From positions 62,001 through 126,000 of the forward strand of contig JAKIWV010000001.1 in assembly GCA_022749815.1 (NCBI GenBank): 64,000 nucleotides of DNA, read 5' to 3'. Made by a program: the position numbers and the translations under genes. Under the pieces are notes generated by a model. It saw only the letters and a list, made by a program, of their open reading frames with translations, was not told the origin of the DNA and did not search any database. This document shows, piece after piece, positions 1 through 8,262 of the stretch (positions within the stretch are counted from its first letter, which is position 1; every line of letters begins with the position of its first letter). This stretch comes from Thermoplasmata archaeon. GTDB lineage: Archaea; Thermoplasmatota; Thermoplasmata; Lutacidiplasmatales; UBA184.

Positions 1-87
1 ATGTTAGACCGAACCGAGTTCGCAACAGACCGATCTCCAGTTCGATTTATCTCAAACGCCAATCGATTCACAATCGTCCGGCCCGCA

Positions 88-882
88 TCAAGAATGACCG
101 AACTCCCCCACGAACCAATGGACCAGCTTCGGGGGGACCCGACGTCCGACCCGGGAGTTCATCACCCGGACTCCGAGAAGTGAGACGAGCATCACCGGGA
201 TCGCTCGCGCGATCGGCATTCGGGACTCCGGGTCGTGGGTCCAGTGCACCGGCACCTCGCGGAACGGCCGGCCGGCCTTCCGGATCTGGTAGAGGAAGGC
301 TACGTCGAACGCCCGGTTCGTGAGGGTGACGGTCCGAAGGATTGGTCGGATGACGGAGGTCTTGAAGAACTTCGCGCCGCACTGGGTATCGTGGAGCGGC
401 AGAAAGAGCAGCGAGCGAGTCAGGAAGTTCCACGCCCGCCCCGCCACACGATTGAACAGGGGCTCCGCTTGGACGCCCGACGCTCCCCGGACCCACCGCG
501 AGGCGACGACGCAATCGACCTCCCGCAGGTCCCCGACCAGCCCGTACATCGCCTCCGGTGAGATGGGTCCGTCGGCGTCGACGTACCCTACGTACTCGAA
601 CCGGGCCTCGCGCATCCCCGCGATGATGGCGCCGCCCTTTCCTAGCTTAGTAGGGAAACGGAGCACCCGAACGTTTCGACCGGAGTACCGGGCGGCGACC
701 TCCGCCGTGCCGTCGCGGACCCCGTCGATGACCACGAGGACCTCGAACGGGTCTCCCCGGGCTTCGAGCGAGGGGATGTATCGGTCCAGCGTTCGCGCGA
801 GTCGGTCCTCCTCGTTCCAGGCTGGAATTACGATGCTTACGCCCTGAAGTGGAGCGCCCGGCGCTGTCATCACGTCATTCAT
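88..882 (-). CDS. GT2 glycosyltransferase, dolichyl-phosphate glucosyltransferase-like
   Basis: Family 2 glycosyltransferase of the ALG5/AglJ type, expected to move a hexose from a nucleotide sugar onto dolichyl phosphate at the membrane. Seen: the nucleotide-binding start VSIVIPAWNEEDRLARTL, VVIDGVRDGT, the metal-binding YVDADG (DxD equivalent), and the family motif DTQCGAKFF followed by a basic amphipathic C-terminus. A longer frame opens at 993, but the ATG at 882 (MNDVMTAPG) sits just before the conserved domain and gives about 264 residues, so I chose it. No glycan gene is adjacent on the left because the window begins here. The family is clear; the exact sugar is not. Confidence 0.85.
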   Translation of the reverse strand: MNDVMTAPGAPLQGVSIVIPAWNEEDRLARTLDRYIPSLEARGDPFEVLVVIDGVRDGTAEVAARYSGRNVRVLRFPTKLGKGGAIIAGMREARFEYVGYVDADGPISPEAMYGLVGDLREVDCVVASRWVRGASGVQAEPLFNRVAGRAWNFLTRSLLFLPLHDTQCGAKFFKTSVIRPILRTVTLTNRAFDVAFLYQIRKAGRPFREVPVHWTHDPESRMPIARAIPVMLVSLLGVRVMNSRVGRRVPPKLVHWFVGEFGHS

Positions 883-1199
883 GCGAGGAGGCCCTATTTC
901 GCACTTACGCGGATAACTTGGCCCCCTCGGGGCCGCCGCCCTCTCTTCCGCTGTATAACCAGTGGGTCCATCGCCGTCGGCCCTCACGGGCAAGTTATCG
1001 GTTCGGTTCCTCCTCCCCCGGTGCCCGGGAAGACCGGCCCTCTCGGGCCCTCTTGCCGGCTCGCGGGGGCGGGTCCCGTCTCGGTCGGATGGGTTGGAGC
1101 CTCAGAGGGTCGGAGCCAGCGATCACCTTCCAACGGGGCAAAAGCCCCCTTCAATGCCGAAGTTGCTCGGCCCGCGTGAATGGGTCGAACGATCACGTA

Positions 1200-1553
1200 G
1201 CCCGATCGCTCGCGCTCACGGCCGAGCGGGAGTGTCTGCCAACCACGATTCGGCGGTACCGTTGGGCCGTGCGGCGGGCGCGGGCGTAAATCGCTGGATG
1301 CTGATTCTGCAACGACGACCCGCTGCCCGGCGGATCGTGGTCAAGCTCTCCATTCACGCGTTGCGCCGGTCCGGGGCGACACTCTTGGAGCGAACGCTGC
1401 TCCGGTCGCCGGAAGCCTCCCGCGACGGGGTTTATCGGACGGTCCAGGGCTTCCTGCGTCACGAAAACATCGCCACCAGGATGCGGTATCTTGAACCGGA
1501 CCCCTCCTGTCAGGCCGCCGCCATGCGAGTGATCGCCGACGAGCTTCCATGGG
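1200..1553 (+). pseudogene. Degenerate tyrosine recombinase (integrase) remnant
   Basis: Two pieces in different frames look like one phage/XerC-type integrase. The first, ending at the stop at 1287-1289, reads LPTTIRRYRWAVRR, typical of the N-terminal SAM-like core-binding domain. The second (about 1352-1552, another frame) reads IHALRRSGATLLE and later FLRHENIATRMRYLEP, matching box II (HxLRRSGAT) and the LGHxxxxTTxxY end of the catalytic domain. The middle of the catalytic domain is missing and a frameshift separates the pieces, so it cannot be active. It points to past integration beside the ATPase gene. Confidence 0.55.
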
Positions 1554-1787
1554 GGGAACCTGCCGCCGGCCGGTCGGAGGCTAACGACCGCCCAGCCAAT
1601 CGGAGCAGACGGACCGTCACCCGTCGGACGGCCCGCCGAGATGCCGAGGTCGCTCCGGTGCGTCTGAGTGCGTTTTGGTCGTCGCCTCTCATGCCGGAAC
1701 TCACTCCCGCGAATGCCCCGAGGGTCTCGGGAGCACGGGCCGCTACGGTACGGAGGGGGACGTGACCTGCCTCCAGCGGTCCCGAAG

Positions 1788-1797
1788 TTTACTTAAG
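1788..1797 (+). promoter_or_regulatory. TATA-like element of the ATPase gene
   Basis: TTTACTTAAG lies about 30 bases upstream of the GTG/ATG start at 1823/1826. A G-rich stretch (GGGGGGAT) just before the start could also serve as a Shine-Dalgarno site. Confidence 0.45.
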
Positions 1798-1822
1798 GGG
1801 GCTAAGGACTTAGGGGGGATAA

Positions 1823-2908
1823 GTGATGTCGCTCTTCGACCTGTCCCCGAAGGCTACTCGCCGCGCGCTGTACGGTCGGGATTCTCAACTGAAGACACTC
1901 ATTCGCCTGGTGGATCAACGACGGTGGGCCCTCATCCTCGGGCCGCGAATGGTGGGGAAGACCAGTTTGGCGAAGTCGGCCGCGGCGCAGAGCCGGCGCC
2001 CGAGCGTCTACGTCAATCTATGGGGGGCGAACGGAACCGCGGGGATGCTCAAGGCCCTGCTCGACGGTATCAACGCGAGCAAGCCCCTCGTGAAACGCCT
2101 GCTCGACGCGTTCCGTCGGGTAGAGGGAGTGAACGTAGCCGGAACAGGAATCACGCTCACGCCACGGCCTCGACCGCTGCGCACAGTATCGGACCTCGTG
2201 AAAGTCATCGGGGAGGAGGCCGGCCGAACGGTTGTGATCCTGGACGAGGTTCAGGAGCTTGCGAGTGTGTCCGGGGCGCTTCTGAAGGTGCTCGGCAACG
2301 TGTTCAACACGCATCCCGACATCGTCTTTGTGTTCACTGGTTCCTACTTCGGCGTCCTGCGGACCCTCTTGGAGCCCCCCGCCGACTCGCCGCTATTCGG
2401 TCGTTCACCGGCCCGGATTCAGCTCGAACCGTTCGACCGGGAAACCTCCATCGGATTCCTTGAACGAGGCTTCCAGGAGTACCGCCTCCGATCGAACCGG
2501 GAGGCGATCGGTTCGTTGGTGGATCGATCTCTCGATGGGATTCCGGGGTGGTTGACATTGTACGGAAACAATGTGGCCGTCCATCGCATGACCCCGGAGG
2601 TCGCGGAGCGCGCCACCGTGCAGGAAGCGAAGACAGTGGCTCGCAGCGAGCTGGTACATTTCTTGGAACCGCGCGACGCGCTTACCTTCTGGGCCGCCCT
2701 ACGAAAACTCACCACCAGCACATCCTGGACGGAGCTGCGCGAGGCTCTCAGCGCCAAGAGGGGTTCGCCCATGAACGATCACTCGGTTGGAACCGTGATC
2801 CGGGCCCTCCGGGACGCGAACCTCATCGCCGAGTGGAACCACCAGTACTCCATTCGCGACCCCATGATCCGTGCGTTTGTCCGCGAGTCGAGTCGAGCCC
2901 CCGGCTGA
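1823..2908 (+). CDS. Archaeal ATPase (PF01637-type, AAA+/STAND related)
   Basis: P-loop ATPase of the archaeal ATPase_2 family (361 residues). Seen: Walker A GPRMVGKTSLAK near residue 40, Walker B VVILDEVQEL near 140, the sensor strand FVFTGSYFGVL, and a C-terminal region resembling a winged helix (residues about 280-355). Translation can begin at GTG 1823 or the adjoining ATG 1826. Members of this family are abundant and poorly characterised in archaea, and many sit near mobile DNA; here a broken integrase lies directly upstream. The substrate or partner is unknown. It is transcribed alone. Confidence 0.85.
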   Translation: MMSLFDLSPKATRRALYGRDSQLKTLIRLVDQRRWALILGPRMVGKTSLAKSAAAQSRRPSVYVNLWGANGTAGMLKALLDGINASKPLVKRLLDAFRRVEGVNVAGTGITLTPRPRPLRTVSDLVKVIGEEAGRTVVILDEVQELASVSGALLKVLGNVFNTHPDIVFVFTGSYFGVLRTLLEPPADSPLFGRSPARIQLEPFDRETSIGFLERGFQEYRLRSNREAIGSLVDRSLDGIPGWLTLYGNNVAVHRMTPEVAERATVQEAKTVARSELVHFLEPRDALTFWAALRKLTTSTSWTELREALSAKRGSPMNDHSVGTVIRALRDANLIAEWNHQYSIRDPMIRAFVRESSRAPG

Positions 2909-3057
2909 ATAGGCCCCCCCAGAGTGGATGAGCTGCCTGTCAGAACATGCCACGAACGCTGAGCGTGAATCGAATTTGGGACCATTCTGGGGCTCGAGCA
3001 AGCCCCCCCCACTTCTTAGGAAGCAGGAGCACTCCCAAGCCCTGTTTCAGCCCGTGC

Positions 3058-3990
3058 TCAGGACTGGGCCCGCCAGTGGTCGAGGGTTTCTGCCAGCGTA
3101 CGATCGAACGGGATCTCTGGCTTCCACCCCAACCGATGCAGCCGCCCGATGTCGGCTAGATGGACCGGGTCGTCAACCATGCGGAGCCGCGTCGTGTCTT
3201 TCTCCGCCGTGACCGGTACGCGGGCCATAGAAATCAGACGGTCGAGCGTCTCGCTGACTTTCCGAGGAACTCCGCTACCGATGTTGTACGCCTCCCCCGG
3301 CTCCCCCCGCTCCACGACCTGCACCATGGCCCGGATCGCGTCCCGCACGTCGGTGACGTCACGCGACTTGTCGAGGTTGCCGACGCGGACGACTCCCGGC
3401 ACACCTCCCCGCTCGACGGCCGCGATCTGGCTTGCGAAGTCGTTGACGGAGTCGCCGCGCTTCCCAGGGCCGGTCGTTCCAAATATGCGGTAGCGGAAGA
3501 CGGGGAGTTCGAAGCTGCGGAAATACTGGTAGCAGAGTAGGTCCGCCGCCGCTTTGCTGGAGGCATAAGGGCTCGTGGGTTTCAGCGGGGAAGTTTCGGG
3601 AGTTGGGATGATCTCAGCATCCCCGTACTCGGTACCGCTCCCCGCGAAGGCGAAGCGGGTGCGGGGCGAATCCCGCCGGAGGGCCTCGAGCAGATTGAGC
3701 GTTCCGAACAGGTTCGTCGTCATAGTGCCCGCCGGATCCTCCCAGGAGGGGACCAGGAAGGCCTGACCGGCGAAGTGATAGACGACGTCGGGATGGTGAA
3801 TCTCGATAACCCGGTTGACCTGAGCTCGGTCCCTCACGTCTAGCGGTTCGACCTGCCCGGCGCTGGCCGGCGGCCGCCCATCTTTGCCATCAGCGAGGCC
3901 CGTGGCGATTACTTCGACTCCTTGGGACTGCAGGTAGCCGGCCATCCAGGAGCCCAGGAAACCCCCGGCTCCAGTAAGAAGTACTTTCAA
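3058..3990 (-). CDS. NAD(P)-dependent sugar reductase/epimerase, RMD-like SDR
   Basis: Extended short-chain dehydrogenase acting on nucleotide sugars. Seen: Rossmann motif LLTGAGGFLGSWMAGYL at the N-terminus, catalytic Ser/Thr region FAGSGTEYG, the YASSK (YxxxK) pair, and VGNLDKSRDVTDVRDA, a motif typical of GDP-4-keto-6-deoxy-D-mannose reductases and related GDP-mannose dehydratases. I place the start at TTG 3990, because GGAGG lies 6-7 bases upstream of it; an in-frame TTG at 4005 would swallow that site. About 310 residues, normal for the family. It probably supplies a deoxy sugar for surface glycans; substrate assignment is by family resemblance only. Confidence 0.8.
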   Translation of the reverse strand: MKVLLTGAGGFLGSWMAGYLQSQGVEVIATGLADGKDGRPPASAGQVEPLDVRDRAQVNRVIEIHHPDVVYHFAGQAFLVPSWEDPAGTMTTNLFGTLNLLEALRRDSPRTRFAFAGSGTEYGDAEIIPTPETSPLKPTSPYASSKAAADLLCYQYFRSFELPVFRYRIFGTTGPGKRGDSVNDFASQIAAVERGGVPGVVRVGNLDKSRDVTDVRDAIRAMVQVVERGEPGEAYNIGSGVPRKVSETLDRLISMARVPVTAEKDTTRLRMVDDPVHLADIGRLHRLGWKPEIPFDRTLAETLDHWRAQS

Positions 3991-4005
3991 ACTAGGGTCC
4001 TCCAA

Positions 4006-4731
4006 GCGGCTATCACGGCGGCTGGGTAAAGGATTCGGGGTCCGCCTTCGTCCGGCCGGCGCAGGAATCGTTTTCGAAAGTCGACTTTGCCGGCAAACCC
4101 CGAGCGCCTGCCGACATCGTTGGCGCAGTCATGCCGTTCTCAGGGGGGTTGCGCGACCGAGAGGGAAGCTCAGTCCTTTCTGTCCTCCGGAGGGGGCCCG
4201 ACTCCCTGAGGGGAAGCCCTGACTCGATGGACCACGTCAGGGACGAATGGTCCCAAGAACCGCTAAATGAGCCGCCCAGCCGTACTCTACGGGATTCGCT
4301 TCCGCTCCCGCGACTCGACGAACCCGCCCGAACGGGAAGATGGAATAGCTGGGCGAGCCGTGAAATGCTTCGGCTCGCTGGGTTGGACGCCCAAGCGGAA
4401 CGCCTCCCGGAGCCCGAGGTCCCTAAGCAGATCCTGGATACCCAGATCGGTCCGAAGGTCCCGCCCCTCGGCGTCTTCGAGAAGGTCTCTCGTGCCTGGA
4501 TCTCTTAGTAAGTCCTCTCGTCCCCGGTCAACATCGCGCGGTCTTGGCTGGTACACGGCCCCCCGGTCGCCAAAACCCGAGCAGCCTCCCAATTCATGGA
4601 TGTTTCGGTGTTTTCAACCCGATTGTCCTGGTCGGACTAGAGGCATCACATCTTTGGCCGGAACGAGACGATTTCAGCGTGGAGGACGGAGTCACCGGTG
4701 AGATGTCGAGTTACCTCGATCTCGTGGTCTC
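4006..4731. other. Gene-poor stretch
   Basis: No convincing gene. A minus-strand frame at 4287-4592 has a repetitive DLLRD-rich sequence but no domain I recognise, no promoter and no start signal. I treat this as non-coding or decayed sequence. Confidence 0.4.
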
Positions 4732-5025
4732 TCAGTCGTAGTTCGTGGGGCGGAGGGTCCAGTGCCCCATCAGGAATTTTGCCTGCTCCAAGAACTGGTG
4801 AGCCGCTGCGAACCTTCCCGACCTAAGCGCCCTTCCTGCTTCGACCACTAGCGGGGCGGCCCGGCGAGCCCTCGCATCACGGTCCAGTGAAGCGAGTCGT
4901 TCCCCTAGCGCGTTCTCTAAGGCTTGCATTCGTAGCTCGAGTTCCTCTGACAGTTCCTTGCCCCCACTCATCAACTGCTGCATCTCCGACCTTCGGCCCC
5001 CGTGGGGGGACCGGCACCCTGCCAT
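4732..5025 (-). CDS. Small helical protein related to the C-terminus of the 6071 and 15872 proteins
   Basis: A small protein (97 residues from ATG 5025, or 83 from ATG 4983) with a predicted coiled coil (KELSEELELRMQALENAL) and a final helical pair, LVVEAGRALRSGRF then HQFLEQAKFLM. This pair resembles the last 45 residues of the two larger proteins at 6071-6823 and 15872-16693 (RAIDMLHLGRYGVAQIELNKA), with the same A..L..GR(Y/F)..A....L..A spacing. No enzymatic motif. The start is uncertain: the upstream ATG has only an A-rich leader, while the internal ATG follows GGAG directly. Its likely role is the same, unknown, helical binding function as the tail of the larger family. Confidence 0.5.
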   Translation of the reverse strand: MAGCRSPHGGRRSEMQQLMSGGKELSEELELRMQALENALGERLASLDRDARARRAAPLVVEAGRALRSGRFAAAHQFLEQAKFLMGHWTLRPTNYD

Positions 5026-5891
5026 TTTGTTTTTGGACGACTCGGTCGTGAGGTTTCGATCCTTACGGGGAGCATTTCTGACTGCTGGGCGCGTGTACTT
5101 GGCGCGATCCCCTCGGCGCGATGACTAACGTATAGGTGGACTAGTCGCTCCACGTGTGGCATCTGAGAGCAGACGAGCATCCTCTCGGGGTTTGCCCGCA
5201 CGCGCGGAACGATCAGGACCGCTTCAGACTCGCTCGGTGAGCGTTGACGATCCGCGCGCCACGGACCATCGGGGTCCAAGCGTCCCATCGGTACACTCGC
5301 AAGGGCGGTGGCCCGACCGGCCGCCATCTTCGTCCCCCCTATCTGCTAACTCCAAACCCGCACCTAATCTAGGCAGTTCCGTCGGATAGCATCCCCCTCG
5401 CGACTGACCGTCTCCCCGATGGGACCGCCGGCTTACAAACGTCTTTCATCGGTAATCGCCCACGGCGGGCGGAGTGACACCCGTCGGTCCCGCTTCGACG
5501 CGGGGAAGCAGATTCCTCTGGGCGCCCTTGGAGTCTTTCTCCTCGAGCTCGTGCGGGCGTTCGTTAGACCAGTGACGCAACAAGCCGAACTGCACTGGTC
5601 GCCGGCGCGGTCAGATTCTTGGGTTCTCAAATAGTGGATCGACTCCTGGCAGACGGATGTACTGAATGCCGCCTATCCGAAGCTGCCCGCCTCATCCCCG
5701 AGGACGTTCGATGGCGTTCTGGCCGCGGTCTTAGGCGCTCAGAATTCCTCCAATCTCTCCCTCGCAGACTTGCGCGTCCCTCGCCCGGGATTCTCCCCCC
5801 GATGAGATTCCGGGACACAAACTCCATCCTGAAATACGAGGACCATTATAGTGGAGTATAACCCGGCCGCCGGCCGGGCGGACGCCACAAG

Positions 5892-5924
5892 ATGAAGAAG
5901 GCCAAGAAGGGAAAGAAGCGGTAA
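5892..5924 (+). other. Lysine-rich micro-ORF behind TATA-like elements
   Basis: A 10-codon frame, MKKAKKGKKR then stop, about 35-45 bases downstream of two TATA-like elements (CATTATAG around 5843-5850 and GTATAAC around 5855). There is no other gene this promoter could serve on the plus strand. The frame may be chance; the promoter-like AT-rich patch in very GC-rich DNA is the firmer observation. Confidence 0.25.
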
Positions 5925-5958
5925 CCTGAGCAAGGTTCCCGCTTCGGTGTGCGTCACC

Positions 5959-6024
5959 GGGGGGATTGCTTGCGTGAACCTCCCTCCCCGCTCCGGTGAG
6001 CGGGGGATGTTCACGGATCCCCCC
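5959..6024. ncRNA. Nested three-stem inverted repeat, candidate structured RNA or terminator
   Basis: Three perfect complementary pairs are nested around one loop: GGGGGGAT (5959-5966) with ATCCCCCC (6017-6024), GTGAAC (5974-5979) with GTTCAC (6009-6014), and CCCCGCT (5986-5992) with AGCGGGG (5999-6005), closing a 6-base loop. Only short internal bulges separate them. It lies between the micro-ORF and the 3' end of the minus-strand gene ending at 6071. It could be a small RNA transcribed from the TATA elements near 5850, or a terminator for the minus-strand gene. The pairing is read directly from the sequence; the function is inference. Confidence 0.4.
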
Positions 6025-6070
6025 AACCCTCAGAGGACCGGGCCGCCCCGCACGCGTTGGAGGCGCCGGT

Positions 6071-6823
6071 CTAGGGGCTCGAATCCTGCCGGAGGAGACG
6101 GCTGGCTTTGTTCAACTCGATCTGGGCGACCCCGTACCGTCCCAAATGCAACATGTCGATCGCCCGTTGCACGTGTTCCATCCCACGCTCGAGGTGCTCA
6201 CTGGAGGGGGGCAGCTCTCGGAAGTCTGCCAGCAGCTCATGGATCATTTCGCGAATCCGCCGCTCGACAACGGTCGCCGAAGGTAGCTCCTCATCTGTAG
6301 TGGGCTCCGGGACCTCTGGTCCGAGGGGAGTATCAACAGTATCAGCCGGGCGTGGGGCGGGAAAGATCTGTGGTGTGACGGCGCCGGTGGCCCGTGGAGG
6401 TATCGCGGGTAGGGGGGAAGCCTCCAACGAGAGCGGGGATTCTACTGGGGGAAACAGTGCCGGCATCGCCGGTAGGGGCGCGGCATAGGCGCCCGATCGG
6501 GCCACGTTCACGGGGGCCGCCGTGAATCCGAACACGTAGCTTTGAGGGCCATCGGCCACGTAGAACAAGGTGCCCTCCTCCCCTCCCTCTCCGCCGCGCA
6601 ATCGCAGGATGGGGCGTCCGAGGAGCTCCGAGGCTCGGAGCAGGTCCTCCCACCGGTTCACGTCGATCCGGCGCTGACCGGTGGGGGGCGTCGGGGTATC
6701 GAGGATAGACACCGCCCAGGGATGGATCACCTCGTCGATGGTCTTCTCTTCCCCTCGAGGGCGGTCCGAGTGGGCCAGCACGCTGACGAGGGCGAGGAAA
6801 GGCACGATTCCTAGGCGGCGCAT
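6071..6823 (-). CDS. Secreted lineage-specific protein, paralogue of 15872-16693
   Basis: Function unknown. The 250-residue protein has a short signal-peptide-like start (RRLGIVPFLALVSVLA), a globular N-terminal part with NRWEDLLRASELLGRPILRL and TLFYVADGPQSYVFGF, the motif RSGAY, a proline-rich linker (residues about 130-180), and a helical C-terminus (EMIHELLADFRELPPSS; HVQRAIDMLHLGRYGVAQIEL). The same order and motifs recur in the protein at 15872-16693, so this is a genuine family. The start ATG at 6823 is the only one before the signal-like segment. It lies alone, with the HEPN/MNT pair upstream on the same strand. The role is likely extracytoplasmic binding rather than catalysis, as I see no catalytic motif. 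Confidence 0.75.
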   Translation of the reverse strand: MRRLGIVPFLALVSVLAHSDRPRGEEKTIDEVIHPWAVSILDTPTPPTGQRRIDVNRWEDLLRASELLGRPILRLRGGEGGEEGTLFYVADGPQSYVFGFTAAPVNVARSGAYAAPLPAMPALFPPVESPLSLEASPLPAIPPRATGAVTPQIFPAPRPADTVDTPLGPEVPEPTTDEELPSATVVERRIREMIHELLADFRELPPSSEHLERGMEHVQRAIDMLHLGRYGVAQIELNKASRLLRQDSSP

Positions 6824-7091
6824 CTTCTATCGGGCGAACGTCGATTCCCCCTCGGATTAGGCTTTGGATTCATCCGCAGGCTCGGAGAGGTTGGCGGGCA
6901 CGTCCTCCTCTCGCGGGGATGGTCGTTCAGGAGCCCGAACCTCGATCCACGGAGGCCGGCCCTCGGACGACACCATCATCCCGGAGGATCTCCGGCGTTC
7001 CGCTGCGGTTCCGTACGCTCGTCGTCCGGTGCTGGCTGCGCTGCGCCCACCGGAACGCTCCGGCTGGCGGCACGGCCGGGGACGGCTCCGA

Positions 7092-7490
7092 CTATCCTGA
7101 GCGCCCCGCTTTCTCAACGAATTCCAGCACGCGCCGGACCTGAATGCGCAAACGGTAGGCTTCCTCCTCGGACAGCTGTCGGGCTTCGTACTCCACTCGG
7201 TTTTTCACGGCCAGCGTCGCCCGAACTTGGGTGAGCAGGCCGGTTGGGACGTTGCATCGGACCAGTAGCTTCAACACTTCGGAGTGATCCTGGGCGGTCG
7301 ACCGTAACCCGAGGCGGGTCACGGTCAGGGCATCGCAGGCGGAGATCACCGCATGAATGCCGGCCAATCCAGCGGCATCGAAGTTCCGGTCGGACACGGC
7401 GGCTTCCATGCTCCGCGCGAAATCGGACGCCTTCCGCAGGTACACCGCTGCCGTGCTCTTGGGAAGGGAAGAGACTCGGTCCCGGCTCAT
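7092..7490 (-). CDS. HEPN-domain protein of an MNT/HEPN toxin-antitoxin pair
   Basis: A 132-residue all-helical HEPN protein, the presumed toxin half of a HEPN-MNT module. Seen: helices with VYLRKASDFARSMEAAV, GIHAVISACDALT, and the terminal KNRVEYEAR. The ATG overlaps the stop of the upstream nucleotidyltransferase (ATGA, 7487-7490), so the two are translationally coupled. The classic RNase motif R-x4-6-H is not present: the position near the conserved Arg carries Tyr (RVEY). It may therefore be a non-nuclease HEPN or a form regulated differently. The pairing is the strongest evidence. Confidence 0.8.
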   Translation of the reverse strand: MSRDRVSSLPKSTAAVYLRKASDFARSMEAAVSDRNFDAAGLAGIHAVISACDALTVTRLGLRSTAQDHSEVLKLLVRCNVPTGLLTQVRATLAVKNRVEYEARQLSEEEAYRLRIQVRRVLEFVEKAGRSG

Positions 7491-8083
7491 CCGACCTTCC
7501 CGAGCAGCTGAACCCCTTCTTGTTCGATCGACTTCATCAGGGCCGGATTCGGGGGCTCTCGTGCAGTTCGGGTCGAGTACAGAATCGGAGAGAGGACGAC
7601 CCCGTACCGGCGGATGAACGTCACGACGAGGGGGCTCAGGGCGGCCTGGACCACCTCCTCCGTCGCCGAGTCGTTGAGTTCGAGGTACAGGTCGACGTCA
7701 CTATCGCTGCTCTCGGTCCTCCGGGCGAACGAACCGAACAGGGCCGCCCGTCGAAGAGGCAAGTGCTTCAGCGCGGACCGAAGTTCGTGGAGGAAGACCT
7801 CAGGCAGCCCCGCCTCGAACGAAAAGAGCGATCGAACCGGCCCCAACAGGACATGCTCCTTGGTCAGGCGCCACACGTGCGCTCTTCCCGCGGTGACCCG
7901 CCCCACTAACCCGATGCGTTCGAGTTGTTTGAGGGCCTTCAGGGTCTGGGGGGGAGAGGAGGTGGCCGCGGCCGCTAGCTCGCGTCCCGTCCACGCCTGG
8001 TCAGGAAACGAAACAAGAATCCGGAGTACTCGAAGACCGGTGCGCGTGGAAAAGACCTCTTCAAGCGCCGCGTGGACCCTCAT
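7487..8083 (-). CDS. Winged-helix plus MNT nucleotidyltransferase (antitoxin)
   Basis: A 198-residue fusion. Residues about 5-75 form a winged-helix DNA-binding domain (LRVLRILVSFPDQ, TGRELAAAATSSPPQTLKAL, LERIGLVGRV), and residues about 108-150 hold the minimal nucleotidyltransferase core, AALFGSFARRTESSDSDVDL (GSxxR...SDxDL with two metal-binding Asp). In known pairs such enzymes neutralise the HEPN toxin by AMP transfer to a Tyr; here the wHTH probably represses the operon. The start at ATG 8083 lies about 40 bases downstream of an AT-rich TATA element, and the stop overlaps the HEPN start. Confident on domains, less so on mechanism. Confidence 0.85.
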   Translation of the reverse strand: MRVHAALEEVFSTRTGLRVLRILVSFPDQAWTGRELAAAATSSPPQTLKALKQLERIGLVGRVTAGRAHVWRLTKEHVLLGPVRSLFSFEAGLPEVFLHELRSALKHLPLRRAALFGSFARRTESSDSDVDLYLELNDSATEEVVQAALSPLVVTFIRRYGVVLSPILYSTRTAREPPNPALMKSIEQEGVQLLGKVG

Positions 8084-8101
8084 GACTTGTTTTCCAGATG
8101 T

Positions 8102-8127
8102 ATGTTAGTAAATCCTAATATATAACG
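8102..8127 (-). promoter_or_regulatory. Promoter with candidate operator of the MNT/HEPN operon
   Basis: The minus strand carries a TATA-like GTTATATATTAG (about 8115-8127). ATGTTAG (8102-8108) and CTAATAT (8115-8121) form a near-perfect inverted repeat with a 6-base spacer, overlapping the TATA element. This fits autorepression by the winged-helix antitoxin. Confidence 0.45.
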
Positions 8128-8225
8128 CGAGAGACGATACTGCCTCCGTAAAAACCGATCGCTCCGAGCGAGGTCGTGGGGGAGACTGACTCCAAAGCGG
8201 CGGCCACTGGCCGGGCCTCGGACGT

Positions 8226-8233
8226 CATTATAG
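8226..8233 (+). promoter_or_regulatory. TATA element of the methyltransferase gene
   Basis: CATTATAG is centred about 33 bases before the ATG at 8263. No Shine-Dalgarno site precedes that ATG, so this looks like a leaderless transcript. It decides the start against the longer frame at 8176, which would begin upstream of the TATA element. Confidence 0.6.
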
Positions 8234-8262
8234 TCCCCAGAGGGTCTCGGTCCCTCGCGATC

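Noticed and set aside
1-183. Open frame at the left edge
   Set aside because: Overlaps the 3' end of the GT2 gene on the other strand and has no domain or start evidence.
4287-4592. Minus-strand frame with repeated DLLRD-like pieces
   Set aside because: Repetitive appearance but no start signal, no promoter and no recognisable fold; could be chance in GC-rich DNA or a decayed gene.
6070-6110. tRNA-like GCTCGAATCC near the end of the 6071 gene
   Set aside because: The resemblance to a T-arm is short, lies in the coding sequence of the secreted protein's C-terminus, and no cloverleaf can be built around it.
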